A DNA stretch of 45,055 nucleotides from a virus, in the IMG/VR virus record IMGVR_UViG_3300020410_001053, positions 1 to 45,055 of that record; one strand, written 5' to 3'. Of the stretch, positions 1 to 9,309 are shown piece by piece; position 1 is the stretch's first letter; every line of letters begins with the position of its first letter. The notes beneath the pieces were generated by a model. It had not been told where the DNA came from. It made no database searches and saw only the letters and a list, made by a program, of their open reading frames with translations. Position numbers and translations under genes: made by a program.

Positions 1-2
1 GA

Positions 3-2063
3 AGTGTCCAAATAGAAGCCCTTGGAGAAGGATTGCTTAAGCTAGACAATATAACAGCTCAGGCCGCTAACAGATTTGCGGAGTTTGCAGATTCATTTGC
101 GACTGATTTTGATAGAGCTTTTGGTTCCGATGCAATACTTGCACTTGGGCCTCAAATAAATCCTTTTGAAAATTTGGACACTTCAACACCTGACGAGATT
201 GCAGCAGGTTTAGAGAACATAAAAGCTGCAATAGGAGATGTGGCAGGAGGGCCTAACGAAGGCGCTACTAAAGGATTCCAAGACACACTTAAGAGTACTC
301 AAGAGCTACCATTCGCACTCAAGGGAGCGATGCAGGATCTTGTTGGTGCTGAAGGAGGAAGAGAGTTCGCTAGTGCTCAAGATGCTAGTTCTGCTATACT
401 TAAACAGCTTGAAGCTAGAGGAGCTGCGCCAGAAGGGGCCGCTAGAGATATACTAGTTAAGAATATTGAAGCTCAATTCAATAAAAGACAGACTGAAGCG
501 GGCGGTGGGGCTATCAAGATAACCTCAGACTTGGTAACTGGAGTAGCTTCTCAGATAGGAGAAATGGGCAAAAAACTTCAAGATGCTTTAGCGAGCACCG
601 CAGAATCTCTTAATGTATATCGTCAGGCTCAGCTACAATTAGCTCAGTTTGAGATAGAGCTTATAAATAAGAGAAAAGAGACTGCAAACAAACTGTTAGA
701 CATTGATCAAAGAAGAGCACAATTTTTAGGCAGAGACGAAGGAAAAGATCCTCGGGATGTAGCTAATAGAGACCTTTCCGCTAGATTGGCGGCTGCTCAG
801 ACAGGGATTGAAGGTGTAGGATTAAGTGCGGTGACTAGTCCGGGTGGAAGCATTGGGGTTAGCCAACTTCAATCTAACAGAAATATCCTTCAGGACAGAA
901 GAGCGGAGTTACAGAAACAAGTAGACGAGACTGCAGGTCCAGTAGATCAAGGAGTTATAGATGAGCTGGCAAAAGTAGAAGCAGCATTAGCTGGAACTAA
1001 ACAGTCATTAGATATACTTGCGGATGACACAACCAAACTTGCAGCTATACAGAAGAATATAGAAGGCATAGAGAAGAGGAAAATGAGTGCTCAAGACAGG
1101 CTCTTGACATTGCAAGGAGAGCTTGCTGCCGCTATGGAATCTGGAGACTTGCAAAAGGTAGCAGAGCTAAGAGCTGAAATAGATGCTCCTAGAGCAGCAC
1201 TAGCAAAGGCTCAGGCTGGAGAAGCATTGACACTGCAAGAATCAAACGCTCTAGCTCAAGGTAGAGATCAGCTAGTAGCAGAAGGACTCATAACACCTGA
1301 ACAAGCAACAACGTTAGGGAACTCGATAGCAGGAGGATTTTTAGCATCTGCTGGTGGAATACTAGGAGGCCCTACAACAATAAATGGTGGCGCAGCTATG
1401 GACTTCTTGAGTGGAGAGACCAGTCTTGGTGGCGGCGCAATGGTAGGTGTTGACACTGCTGAGCAAAGAGAACAAAGAACCCAAGGAGAAGAAATAATAC
1501 AGGAGCAAGAAGCAATAGCAGCAGAGAAACTTAAAAATGCTGAAGCTCAAATGCTTCCGGTTAGACAGAAGTTAACAGAAGAAGCAGAAAGAGCCAAGCA
1601 GTCATTCTTAGATGCGGGAGAGGCACTACAAAGACTAAGATTCGAATCAGAAGCCCTAAGTGGAAAGCCTTCGGAAGTGGCAGGAGCTACTAACAATGCT
1701 GGAGGCGCTGGAGGAATGGGCAGTAGTCCTCAAGAAGTTTCACAAGCTGATCAGATTCGCAACCAAATCGAGAACCTTCAGAGTACAGCAATGGCAAACG
1801 CCTCAGCAAATGATCCTACTACGCAAGCAATGACAGATGCTCTGAACAACCTTGCTTCAAGAATTGGTTCTCTTGAGTCCAATGGAATACAAGGAACTAT
1901 TAATGGACAACAAAGTGTAACATTAACAAACCCAGCAACTATTGGTAGAGAATTTGAACAACTTGCTGAGCTTGGTGCAATTAGAGAGATTGCCTCACAA
2001 GAACCTCAGCTGCAGCAAAGATTTCAACAAGCGGTTTCGTCTCAGATGAACGCAGCAACATAA
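3..2063 (+). CDS. Tape-measure-like tail protein, 5' end outside window
   Basis: This is the C-terminal part of a long tail protein, probably the tape measure that sets tail length. The reading frame is open to the left edge of the window, so the TTG at base 33 is not the true start and the N-terminus is missing. The visible 687 residues are rich in Ala, Gln, Glu and Lys and look mostly helical, with long coiled-coil-like stretches around residues 190-420. A Gly/Ala-rich, hydrophobic segment lies near residues 430-490, and the C-terminus is Gln/Asn-rich. No enzymatic motif is visible. It lies directly upstream of two baseplate-type genes, which is where tape measures usually sit. Another long coiled-coil virion protein is the main alternative. 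Confidence 0.6.
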   Translation, partial: SVQIEALGEGLLKLDNITAQAANRFAEFADSFATDFDRAFGSDAILALGPQINPFENLDTSTPDEIAAGLENIKAAIGDVAGGPNEGATKGFQDTLKSTQELPFALKGAMQDLVGAEGGREFASAQDASSAILKQLEARGAAPEGAARDILVKNIEAQFNKRQTEAGGGAIKITSDLVTGVASQIGEMGKKLQDALASTAESLNVYRQAQLQLAQFEIELINKRKETANKLLDIDQRRAQFLGRDEGKDPRDVANRDLSARLAAAQTGIEGVGLSAVTSPGGSIGVSQLQSNRNILQDRRAELQKQVDETAGPVDQGVIDELAKVEAALAGTKQSLDILADDTTKLAAIQKNIEGIEKRKMSAQDRLLTLQGELAAAMESGDLQKVAELRAEIDAPRAALAKAQAGEALTLQESNALAQGRDQLVAEGLITPEQATTLGNSIAGGFLASAGGILGGPTTINGGAAMDFLSGETSLGGGAMVGVDTAEQREQRTQGEEIIQEQEAIAAEKLKNAEAQMLPVRQKLTEEAERAKQSFLDAGEALQRLRFESEALSGKPSEVAGATNNAGGAGGMGSSPQEVSQADQIRNQIENLQSTAMANASANDPTTQAMTDALNNLASRIGSLESNGIQGTINGQQSVTLTNPATIGREFEQLAELGAIREIASQEPQLQQRFQQAVSSQMNAAT

Positions 2064-2073
2064 AGGATTTATA

Positions 2074-3639
2074 ATGTCAGAGAGCGTATCGGTCGAGTAT
2101 GGTGGAAATGTATTTGCTCCATCACCTAATGTAACTATTCAAAGAGAGACTTTCAGAAAAACGGACAACTCTCAAATAATAGGAGGTCTTTATAGGATAA
2201 CTCTTGCGGGAACCAATATACGCGGAGGAGCTAAAGGCCTCGGGATGTCAGCTTCAGATTTACAGAAATCTCTTACCCGAGACTGGGAACTTTTTCGGAT
2301 AACTGACTGCGACGGTCAACCAGTGGTTCAGGGACGCGGTATTGTAGATTCTGTGTCAAAGAGTAGTGATAACTTTTGGTCTATCACAGATACTTATGAT
2401 ATAGAGATAGTCATTCCCGGAAATTACATGAGTGGAATGGCAGGTTACTTAGGAGCAGGTCTTAATCTAGAAAGTGCATCAACCTCATATAATCATAGTT
2501 ATATTTCAAAACCAATAAGGTTTGGGTCAGAACAAACAGACGCAGTTGTACAAATAGACCGAAGCATAAGTGCAAAAGGCCTTACTGTTGGTTCGGGACA
2601 AGAAAGTACCGATCCTGCAGTGATCAATACCGGAGCAAGCCCTACGGGTCAGGCTGCTGCTGGAGGCGTCGTTTATATATCTGGGTTCTATCATGCACTA
2701 GACTATGTAACAGGGGTTCTTGGTCCAGACGGAGCAAGTATAAAAATTCCTGAGATGACAAACATAGTATTAGAGCTTCCATCAAATACTGAACCATTTC
2801 TTACCGAGAGAACTATTGATGCAAACCCTGACGAAGCTACGCTAACGGTTAATGATACTTTTCTGTGTTTTCCTACAGGGCTGGGATCAAGTAGGCCCAC
2901 AGGACATGCAGCAACCGACTCATTCACACTGGCATGCGATTTTGCGCTTGACAATGGGAACGGAACAATTGCCCTGCAAGGCGATGTTAAAGGCTATCCA
3001 GTCTATACTCAGGGAGCGACGGGAACTCCCGGCGGAGGTTTACTCAGACCATTAGCAAGCAAAACAGCTTTCGAGAGTGCTAGCGGATATTTTACAGCAG
3101 CAATTGATCAAGGGATCTTTGGAACCAGAGCAGCTCATTTGTATAGTACTCAGTTAGCTAGTAATATTAGTGGAAAGGCTGGTATTTCTTTAAATACTGG
3201 AGCCCCAACAGCAGTATCATATAACTATAATATAGAAGAGGGATCAGTTAGTTATAACCTTACTTACGATAATAGGCCTGCGAACTGCCATACAGGGGTT
3301 TTGTCTGAGGTTATTAATGTGACTAGGAATCAAGGAGTGCCGGTAGTGGCTTCCCATACTGTCTTAGGTAGAGCAGCTGGCCCCATATTTCAGGATATTG
3401 GAACAAAGACAGCGTCTTCATGGGACTTGAGCATAGAAGCAACAATACTCCCTCCAGTAGGATGTGTAGCAGCAACGGCATTTTCCTATGTACCTAATTA
3501 TAATGACGTTGTTACTGGTGTAGAGGGTCAGTTTACTTCCAACTATCAATATCATAGAACGGCAGACAATGAGACGTTCGATCCAAAAACAGGAAGATAT
3601 ACAAGACAAGTCAGCTGGGCTTATTCGGAGTGTAACTAG
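2074..3639 (+). CDS. Virion structural protein, baseplate/tail region
   Basis: A 521-residue, beta-rich protein with no signal peptide or membrane segment. A good ribosome site (aaagga) lies 7 bases before its ATG. The sequence alternates short hydrophobic strands with Gly/Ser/Asn turns. Its C-terminal part has aromatic segments such as GSVSYNLTYDNRP and ends in RQVSWAYSECN, a look typical of phage tail or baseplate proteins. It sits 10 bases after the tape-measure-like gene and 6 bases before the giant hub-like gene, so the three are almost certainly one late transcript and probably one assembly. I do not recognise a named family. A tail-tube-to-hub connector or baseplate wedge protein are both possible. 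Confidence 0.55.
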   Translation: MSESVSVEYGGNVFAPSPNVTIQRETFRKTDNSQIIGGLYRITLAGTNIRGGAKGLGMSASDLQKSLTRDWELFRITDCDGQPVVQGRGIVDSVSKSSDNFWSITDTYDIEIVIPGNYMSGMAGYLGAGLNLESASTSYNHSYISKPIRFGSEQTDAVVQIDRSISAKGLTVGSGQESTDPAVINTGASPTGQAAAGGVVYISGFYHALDYVTGVLGPDGASIKIPEMTNIVLELPSNTEPFLTERTIDANPDEATLTVNDTFLCFPTGLGSSRPTGHAATDSFTLACDFALDNGNGTIALQGDVKGYPVYTQGATGTPGGGLLRPLASKTAFESASGYFTAAIDQGIFGTRAAHLYSTQLASNISGKAGISLNTGAPTAVSYNYNIEEGSVSYNLTYDNRPANCHTGVLSEVINVTRNQGVPVVASHTVLGRAAGPIFQDIGTKTASSWDLSIEATILPPVGCVAATAFSYVPNYNDVVTGVEGQFTSNYQYHRTADNETFDPKTGRYTRQVSWAYSECN

Positions 3640-3645
3640 TTAAAT

Positions 3646-6600
3646 ATGTCAAAACAAGTTTGTTCATTATCAAACCCGGCTTTGCCTGCTAATATAGTAG
3701 GTCCATTCAAACAGACCTTATTTTTAGGCTGTAGCGTAAAATCGTTCACATCTTCGGTGGGATGGAATGAGCAGGAATCCAGTCTAAATATCGAGCTTAT
3801 TGAAGACCCTTGTGCGCCTGCTGATGGATCACTTAAATACTATTATCCTAAACCGGGAATGGTAAAAACTTGGAATCTTGCAGATCCCGGATTTCAGTCG
3901 CCTACGGTAGGAGCACCAGTCTATTTCAGGGTAGAAGATTTTGAGTTTGCAGGGATAGTCCAGTCTTGGTCTAAAAAAGATGACAGCTCTAACTATCCAA
4001 CTTATTCTGTAACTCTGTCTGATCCTAGGTTCCTCCTAGAGAACATGACAATTATAGCTGGTGAGTATGCTGGAGAGGTTAAGGATGTTCCCAATCTAGT
4101 AAATGCTTATGGATGGCTCGAAAGTATAAGTCCAGATGTATGCTTACTTGACGACAATCTAGAATGCCGCCCATGTACACTTGATAGCACAAACTTTCCG
4201 GACGATGATAATGCGGGTAAAGAAAATCCACTTCTAGGCTCTCCTGCAGATGGTTTTGGCGGCGCGAACGAAAATGACCAAGGAGTTCCTTGGGTAAGGC
4301 TTCAGGAAGCTATTCAAATTCTTCTTTCTGGAAATCCTCATCCTAAATATAGCCCAAAAGGTTACGCGCAGTTTAAAGGCCATTCAATCCTTACGGCTGC
4401 CGGACCTTCCCAACAGCAATGGAATATGGGAAGGATCAAATATGACAAAGCTAATGCTACATTAGGAACTAATTTTAATAGCAATGGTAAAATTTCGGAA
4501 TATTATGTTGATATATCTGAGATACCATTCGCCCCAACATACTACAGAATATCAGCTACCAGTCAAAGTCTATTATCCATAATATCTCAGGTATGCCAAG
4601 ACGCTGGCTGCGACTTCTATATAGAGCTGATCGTCACTAAGAATCTTGATAAGGTTATAAAGGTAAGAACAGTCAAGAGAAGAGCCCAGCCAAACTTAGG
4701 TGAGATTGAGGCTTTTCTTAATACTAACAACGACTATCTAATTTCAAAAAATGTGGGTAGAGAGCTTAGGAACGAGCCTACATCAGTATTTCTTTATGGT
4801 GCTAACTTAGAGCAAACATATGAAGTGGTCCCTACCGGAGCAAATGGTCAGCTAGGTCTTGATTATTGGGTTGGGATTACCGGCTTACATGAGTGTCCTG
4901 TTGAACAGCATTGGGGCTTTGATAGTAAGGGTGCATTTCAGGAGGTCAGTATATTCAGTGGAGATAGATATCACCAAGAAGGCCTTCTTGAGCACGATGT
5001 CTTAGTTGATATACTACCTCTTCAAAACAATCTGTCAAAACCGATCAAAAATTTACTAAATGGACTCGTCAGCGACTACAGTATAAGTGAGACGGAGTTC
5101 AGGATGGCTATGGGTAGCTTTGATGCTTGGCTTGCATATACGTGCTTTGTAGGCATTACAGGCACCGACCAAGATTTATTTGCTAGTGATATTGGAACAG
5201 TATTCGGGAGATTGCTCAAGCAAGATAACAATTTTGGTAAAAATATCCCTATGGCTGGTCTTAGTAGCAAGCTAAAAAAGGATAACGCTAATGACCTTAC
5301 AGCTAATTCTATTCCTAATGTTGTAAAGGTTGATGCTTCAGGATCATTTGCTAAGCCTGTAGGCAATATAAAGAAAGATCTAGAAGCTATACACAGTTTC
5401 ATTAAGGCTATTGGAGATGCTAACTACGGCAGAAAATATGTCGTAAAAGTTCCAGAGATATGCTACTATAAAGATGCTGGACAAAGCCGCTTAAATTTCT
5501 TTTCTGATACCCCAACTAGTGCCGCGTTCCCTCCTAGTGGTATTAGTGGTGTCTTAGACTTAAAATTCGGTAGTACAGGAATAGAAAGGTTTGAAGAAGA
5601 AAACACTGCAAAAATAAAGGGCATCGCTCGTTACTACATGGAGCCAGCTAGCAGCTCAATGAGCGGAGACTTCAAGCCTAAAGGCGACGACTATATAAGA
5701 TTTAATAGCGGTCTCTATTCCCCTCTTTCTGTTGACAGCAAGAACTATCTTTTTCCAACTGGCGGTCGTTCCGGAGAGCCAGTAGGATCAGCAACAGGCG
5801 TTGTGCCGGCTGTTATAGTAGAGGTGGGAACCCCTATCTTTAGCGGAAAACCTAAACAGACTAGCACTGAGGCTCCCGGAGATTTAAAATCTAGCCCAGC
5901 TGGAACAGATGCTCTAGGAGGAGAGGAACTAGTAGTAAAAGGTGACTGGTTTGGGCAGACACTTAAGAGCTGTTTTGCTGTTGCTCCTCAAGCATTGCCA
6001 ACTTCTGGCTTCGCAATACCTATTCTTAGCAATACTCAAAGATATGGGCCTTGGGGATATATTGGACCTCCGGGACCTGTAAGATTCGAAGAAGATACTG
6101 ACCTTGCCCCTTGGAATTACAACGGGTATGACCTGATGACATCTGGAGCAATAGAGAAGGTTGCAGATGGTTTGACATTTATGCAAGCTGGAGAAAGAGG
6201 AGGCTTTACGCTAGTAGGATACCCACAAAAGGCTTTGGGGCAAGACTTGAGATCTCCACAAAAGTCATGGACTTCATATACTCTTACTAACGCAACGACG
6301 AATTATGGCACATACAAGTATTTGCCTACTACTCCTATGGATGGCACATTCGGCCCTAATATAACTAGCTTGAATGTTAGTATAGGCGAAGGGGGAGCTA
6401 CAACAACATATGAATTAGCTACCTTTACTCCATCTTTTGGGAGAATGTCTAAGCTCAATGCCAATAGAATAAAAGAGATAGCCAAGCTAAGGGCAGAGAG
6501 GAAGAAACAAGAAAGAGAAAATAAGAAAATCGCTGCATTGGCTAATAAAGGAGCTTCAAGCGATCCGTCCATTTTACAAACTATTAAAGAGCACGTAAAA

Positions 6601-8997
6601 GGATTCATAGGCAATGAAAATATGAATCAGGTAAAGAACCTGATGATGGGCAGATCCAGTACTTTAAGCAGTAGTGAAAATAATGATGAAGACCTTGCCT
6701 TAACTGCTGGCGCTGATAATCAAATATTTAGCAAACAGTCTGCTAGATCTGACGATATCTTTTCGACATCTGCTGTCATGAGCCAAGAAGGCATGTTTCG
6801 TCCTGTATCAAAAGCTGGAGACGGAGATCTTCCGGGTTATGACACTCAAACTGCTATAGTGACGGGCAACGAGGCACACTCAGTCCAGCCTGATGGGCCA
6901 TTCATTGAGTGGACAAAGCCAGTTATAAACGCTAGCTACCTTGACCCTCTTGCTAGTTCAGGTCAGGCAAAACATTCTATGACCGGCGATATGAGTGGGT
7001 TTCATGACATATTGCAAGTTGGGTTTGGAACCAGTCTCAATCAGTCTGGTGGCTATGGAACAACAGAACTCAGAGACTATGTAGCACAAGGCAACAGTTG
7101 TCCAGATGACTTTAGATTTCTAGCACTAAGAGGCCCACTCGTGATAAACGGTTGGGGATATGACCTGCAAGGAAAGCCTATACCAAATGAGGCTGACTCT
7201 CCTAATTCAGCCAGAAGTGGTGAGTATGCAGCAACTGGACTTACAGACAAGTTTATGAATGGATGGCTTAAGAAGTCAAAAACTTGGCCTGTTGCTCCGG
7301 TTGATTTGAGATATGATAGAGATAGAGGTGTTTGGACTGTTCCAAATAGTTTTAGAATTGTCCATTGTAGAAATACTGGTAATGATATAGGTCCGGGACT
7401 CTCTGGAGAAGTCCAAGTATTGAACCCAGCACCAGTGTATGATACTAGTGGAAATCTAGTCCCTAACACTGGAGTTCATATAGTCCTCCATAATGTGCCT
7501 TCTACTAACTCAATATCAGGCTCTGGCTCTGGATATGTCAATGCTTACTACGATACAAACGATCATAAGTGGTATACCCTAGGATCTTCTGTGCACGCTA
7601 GCTCTGGAGATTTTGATCCTAAGAACCCCAAGATTTGCGTCTACAATACAGGGTGTGTCACAGGAACTTATCCTAGCAGACTTAACTATCTAGATAGTTG
7701 TAAACAGGTAGAGGACTGTGTAGGAAAAGTTAAAGCATTATACTTCGGAGATAATATAAAAGTAGATTCTCTTGCGGGATATGAGGATTGTTGTTCTAGC
7801 GATACCAATGCTTATATAGAGCTCGACCTACCTATTGCCGCAAATGCCACACCTACAGGCAGTTGGGGATCTCAATTCACAGCCTGTACCTCTAACTATA
7901 CTGCCCTTAATTTTGTCAGTGGTTTTGAGCTATATCATGACAATAACCCTGAAGGTGGCTGTCCAGTTATAAACATTGCCCTTGATCCTGCAATTGGATC
8001 TGGCATGTATGGTGGAGGAAACAACACATGCCCAGCTGCTGCAGCTGTTGCCCTGCAGCCAATAAACAAGATTTTTGCTCAGGACGGACTAGAGGTCGCA
8101 GTCGCAGCCAAGCAATACTCGATAAAGACCATACATAAACTTGAAGGGGCGACATTTAGAAACCTCAACTTGAGGAGTGGGCTAAAAGCTACGGCTTATG
8201 GTGGAAATTGTGATTACTATATTGATGTCACAGGGATGCCTCCATGTTTCAATATAAGCGGAAGTGGGGGCATAAGCGTCAGTCAGTATGGTGAGTGTGG
8301 ATGGATTATTGCTCATACTGGCTCTGGACTGAGTTGTGACGATATAACTATAAATGGCGGAAGGGCCGTAACAGTAACTAAGAGTGAAGAGTCATGCACA
8401 TTTACCGTAGACTATGAAGGCTGTACAGGTATAGTGCTCAACGAGGGCGCCAATATACAAATTACTGAGAATAGTGCTTGCGAGTTTACTATAGCAGCCA
8501 CTGGTGGTGGTCTCGGTCCGGGCGATATAATAGCTGGAAACTGTATAGATGTCACAAATAATGGAGATGGGACTGTTACTATCTCTGTCGAAACAGGATG
8601 TTCTCAAAGCGGAAATTCTACGGGTACAGGGGCGCCTACTGGAGGAGGTGAGGGCTTCCCATGTCCGGGCCAGATACCTGTTATCAATATTACCGCCGAA
8701 GGCGGTATTGAAGCTAATAGTGACGCAGGAGACCCTTGCCAGAGTTTCAACCTTAGTTTAGACTGTGAATGGATCGAGTCTAACTGTCTTCTAAATCAAG
8801 GTTGGAATAACTTCAATTTCTTTGGAGCATCAGTTGCTTCCGGGACAAACCTAAACTTTGTTAGTTCGTCGGGCCTCTCATTCAGCAATAGCAACGGGAC
8901 AGTCAACTTTGCAACAACAGGAATAACGTCAGGATTTTCTGTTGGTGGTAGAACATTCAATTTTACTAACGGATTATTAACTTCAACTTCAGCTTAA
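3646..8997 (+). CDS. Giant baseplate hub / tail fibre-like protein (1783 aa)
   Basis: The N-terminal third resembles phage tail-hub proteins of the gpD/gp27 type. A strand pattern around VYFRVEDFEFAGIVQSW (near residue 95) is followed by YSVTLSDPRFLLENMTII, and a second hub-like segment near residues 300-350 reads SQSLLSIISQVCQDAGCDF. The middle contains a charged helix (near residues 940-965, LRAERKKQERENKK) that could be a coiled-coil linker. The last 300 residues are Gly/Ser/Thr/Cys-rich and contain at least four repeats of about 30 residues, then an Asn/Ser/Gly-rich end like an adhesive fibre tip. Hub and fibre functions thus appear joined in one chain. This is inferred from pattern and position, not from a firm family match. 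Confidence 0.6.
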   Translation: MSKQVCSLSNPALPANIVGPFKQTLFLGCSVKSFTSSVGWNEQESSLNIELIEDPCAPADGSLKYYYPKPGMVKTWNLADPGFQSPTVGAPVYFRVEDFEFAGIVQSWSKKDDSSNYPTYSVTLSDPRFLLENMTIIAGEYAGEVKDVPNLVNAYGWLESISPDVCLLDDNLECRPCTLDSTNFPDDDNAGKENPLLGSPADGFGGANENDQGVPWVRLQEAIQILLSGNPHPKYSPKGYAQFKGHSILTAAGPSQQQWNMGRIKYDKANATLGTNFNSNGKISEYYVDISEIPFAPTYYRISATSQSLLSIISQVCQDAGCDFYIELIVTKNLDKVIKVRTVKRRAQPNLGEIEAFLNTNNDYLISKNVGRELRNEPTSVFLYGANLEQTYEVVPTGANGQLGLDYWVGITGLHECPVEQHWGFDSKGAFQEVSIFSGDRYHQEGLLEHDVLVDILPLQNNLSKPIKNLLNGLVSDYSISETEFRMAMGSFDAWLAYTCFVGITGTDQDLFASDIGTVFGRLLKQDNNFGKNIPMAGLSSKLKKDNANDLTANSIPNVVKVDASGSFAKPVGNIKKDLEAIHSFIKAIGDANYGRKYVVKVPEICYYKDAGQSRLNFFSDTPTSAAFPPSGISGVLDLKFGSTGIERFEEENTAKIKGIARYYMEPASSSMSGDFKPKGDDYIRFNSGLYSPLSVDSKNYLFPTGGRSGEPVGSATGVVPAVIVEVGTPIFSGKPKQTSTEAPGDLKSSPAGTDALGGEELVVKGDWFGQTLKSCFAVAPQALPTSGFAIPILSNTQRYGPWGYIGPPGPVRFEEDTDLAPWNYNGYDLMTSGAIEKVADGLTFMQAGERGGFTLVGYPQKALGQDLRSPQKSWTSYTLTNATTNYGTYKYLPTTPMDGTFGPNITSLNVSIGEGGATTTYELATFTPSFGRMSKLNANRIKEIAKLRAERKKQERENKKIAALANKGASSDPSILQTIKEHVKGFIGNENMNQVKNLMMGRSSTLSSSENNDEDLALTAGADNQIFSKQSARSDDIFSTSAVMSQEGMFRPVSKAGDGDLPGYDTQTAIVTGNEAHSVQPDGPFIEWTKPVINASYLDPLASSGQAKHSMTGDMSGFHDILQVGFGTSLNQSGGYGTTELRDYVAQGNSCPDDFRFLALRGPLVINGWGYDLQGKPIPNEADSPNSARSGEYAATGLTDKFMNGWLKKSKTWPVAPVDLRYDRDRGVWTVPNSFRIVHCRNTGNDIGPGLSGEVQVLNPAPVYDTSGNLVPNTGVHIVLHNVPSTNSISGSGSGYVNAYYDTNDHKWYTLGSSVHASSGDFDPKNPKICVYNTGCVTGTYPSRLNYLDSCKQVEDCVGKVKALYFGDNIKVDSLAGYEDCCSSDTNAYIELDLPIAANATPTGSWGSQFTACTSNYTALNFVSGFELYHDNNPEGGCPVINIALDPAIGSGMYGGGNNTCPAAAAVALQPINKIFAQDGLEVAVAAKQYSIKTIHKLEGATFRNLNLRSGLKATAYGGNCDYYIDVTGMPPCFNISGSGGISVSQYGECGWIIAHTGSGLSCDDITINGGRAVTVTKSEESCTFTVDYEGCTGIVLNEGANIQITENSACEFTIAATGGGLGPGDIIAGNCIDVTNNGDGTVTISVETGCSQSGNSTGTGAPTGGGEGFPCPGQIPVINITAEGGIEANSDAGDPCQSFNLSLDCEWIESNCLLNQGWNNFNFFGASVASGTNLNFVSSSGLSFSNSNGTVNFATTGITSGFSVGGRTFNFTNGLLTSTSA
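8206..8505 (+). repeat. Four Cys-anchored beta-strand repeats in the hub/fibre protein
   Basis: Within the 1783-aa protein the segments NCDYYIDVTG (residue 1521), ECGWIIAHTG (1550), SCTFTVDYEG (1583) and ACEFTIAATG (1611) share the pattern x-C-x-[YWF]-x-[IV]-x-x-x-G, at spacings of 29, 33 and 28 residues. Between them lie strand-forming stretches such as GGISVSQ, GGRAVTVTK and GANIQITE. This looks like a repeated beta-strand unit of a fibre, each with one cysteine. The repeat is visible at protein level and is too diverged to be a DNA repeat. Confidence 0.6.
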
Positions 8998-9012
8998 TAG
9001 GATAATTAAAGC

Positions 9013-9303
9013 ATGGAAAACAATTATGAAAATCTTTCAGATGAGCAACTCGCAGATAGAGTAATACATGAATTCAAGGCTGATGGAGTGGACGAATATG
9101 TTGACTCGCATGCAGACGAAAGAAAAGGACTTGGAGATACTATAGAGAAAGTATTAAATAGTCTGGGTGTAACGCCTAAAAATATAGAAAGAATTTTTGG
9201 TGTTGACTCCGGCGGATGTGGATGTGGAAAGAGGAAGAAATTTCTAAATCGTCTGTTTCCACATTTTAACAAATATAAAGAAGAAAAAGTTGATGAGGAA
9301 TAA
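9013..9303 (+). CDS. Small acidic protein with CGCGKRK cysteine knuckle
   Basis: A 96-residue protein of unassigned function. The N-terminal two thirds are acidic and helical. A short Cys/basic motif, GCGCGKRKKFLNRLFPHF, begins near residue 68, and a charged tail follows. The tight CxC with following Lys/Arg could bind a metal or a phosphate-rich partner, but two cysteines alone do not make a classical zinc finger. It begins 15 bases after the hub/fibre gene and ends 6 bases before the phosphoribosyltransferase fusion, so it starts the accessory part of the same transcript. I recall similar CGCGxRxxxLN stretches in small phage proteins, but I know of no function for them. Confidence 0.6.
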   Translation: MENNYENLSDEQLADRVIHEFKADGVDEYVDSHADERKGLGDTIEKVLNSLGVTPKNIERIFGVDSGGCGCGKRKKFLNRLFPHFNKYKEEKVDEE

Positions 9304-9309
9304 ACGTGT

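Noticed and set aside
661-672. TATAAATA matching the T4 late promoter
   Set aside because: It lies inside the tape-measure-like gene. The only other copy found (near 32121, minus) is also coding. No copies precede operons.
5076-5402. Long open frames opposite the hub/fibre and other genes
   Set aside because: They lie wholly inside well-supported genes on the other strand, lack ribosome sites and show no recognisable protein features.
8691-8707. Perfect 7-bp hairpin (taccgcc-gaa-ggcggta)
   Set aside because: It is inside the hub/fibre coding region, has no U-tract, and is explained by the codons for TAEGG. Likely coincidence.
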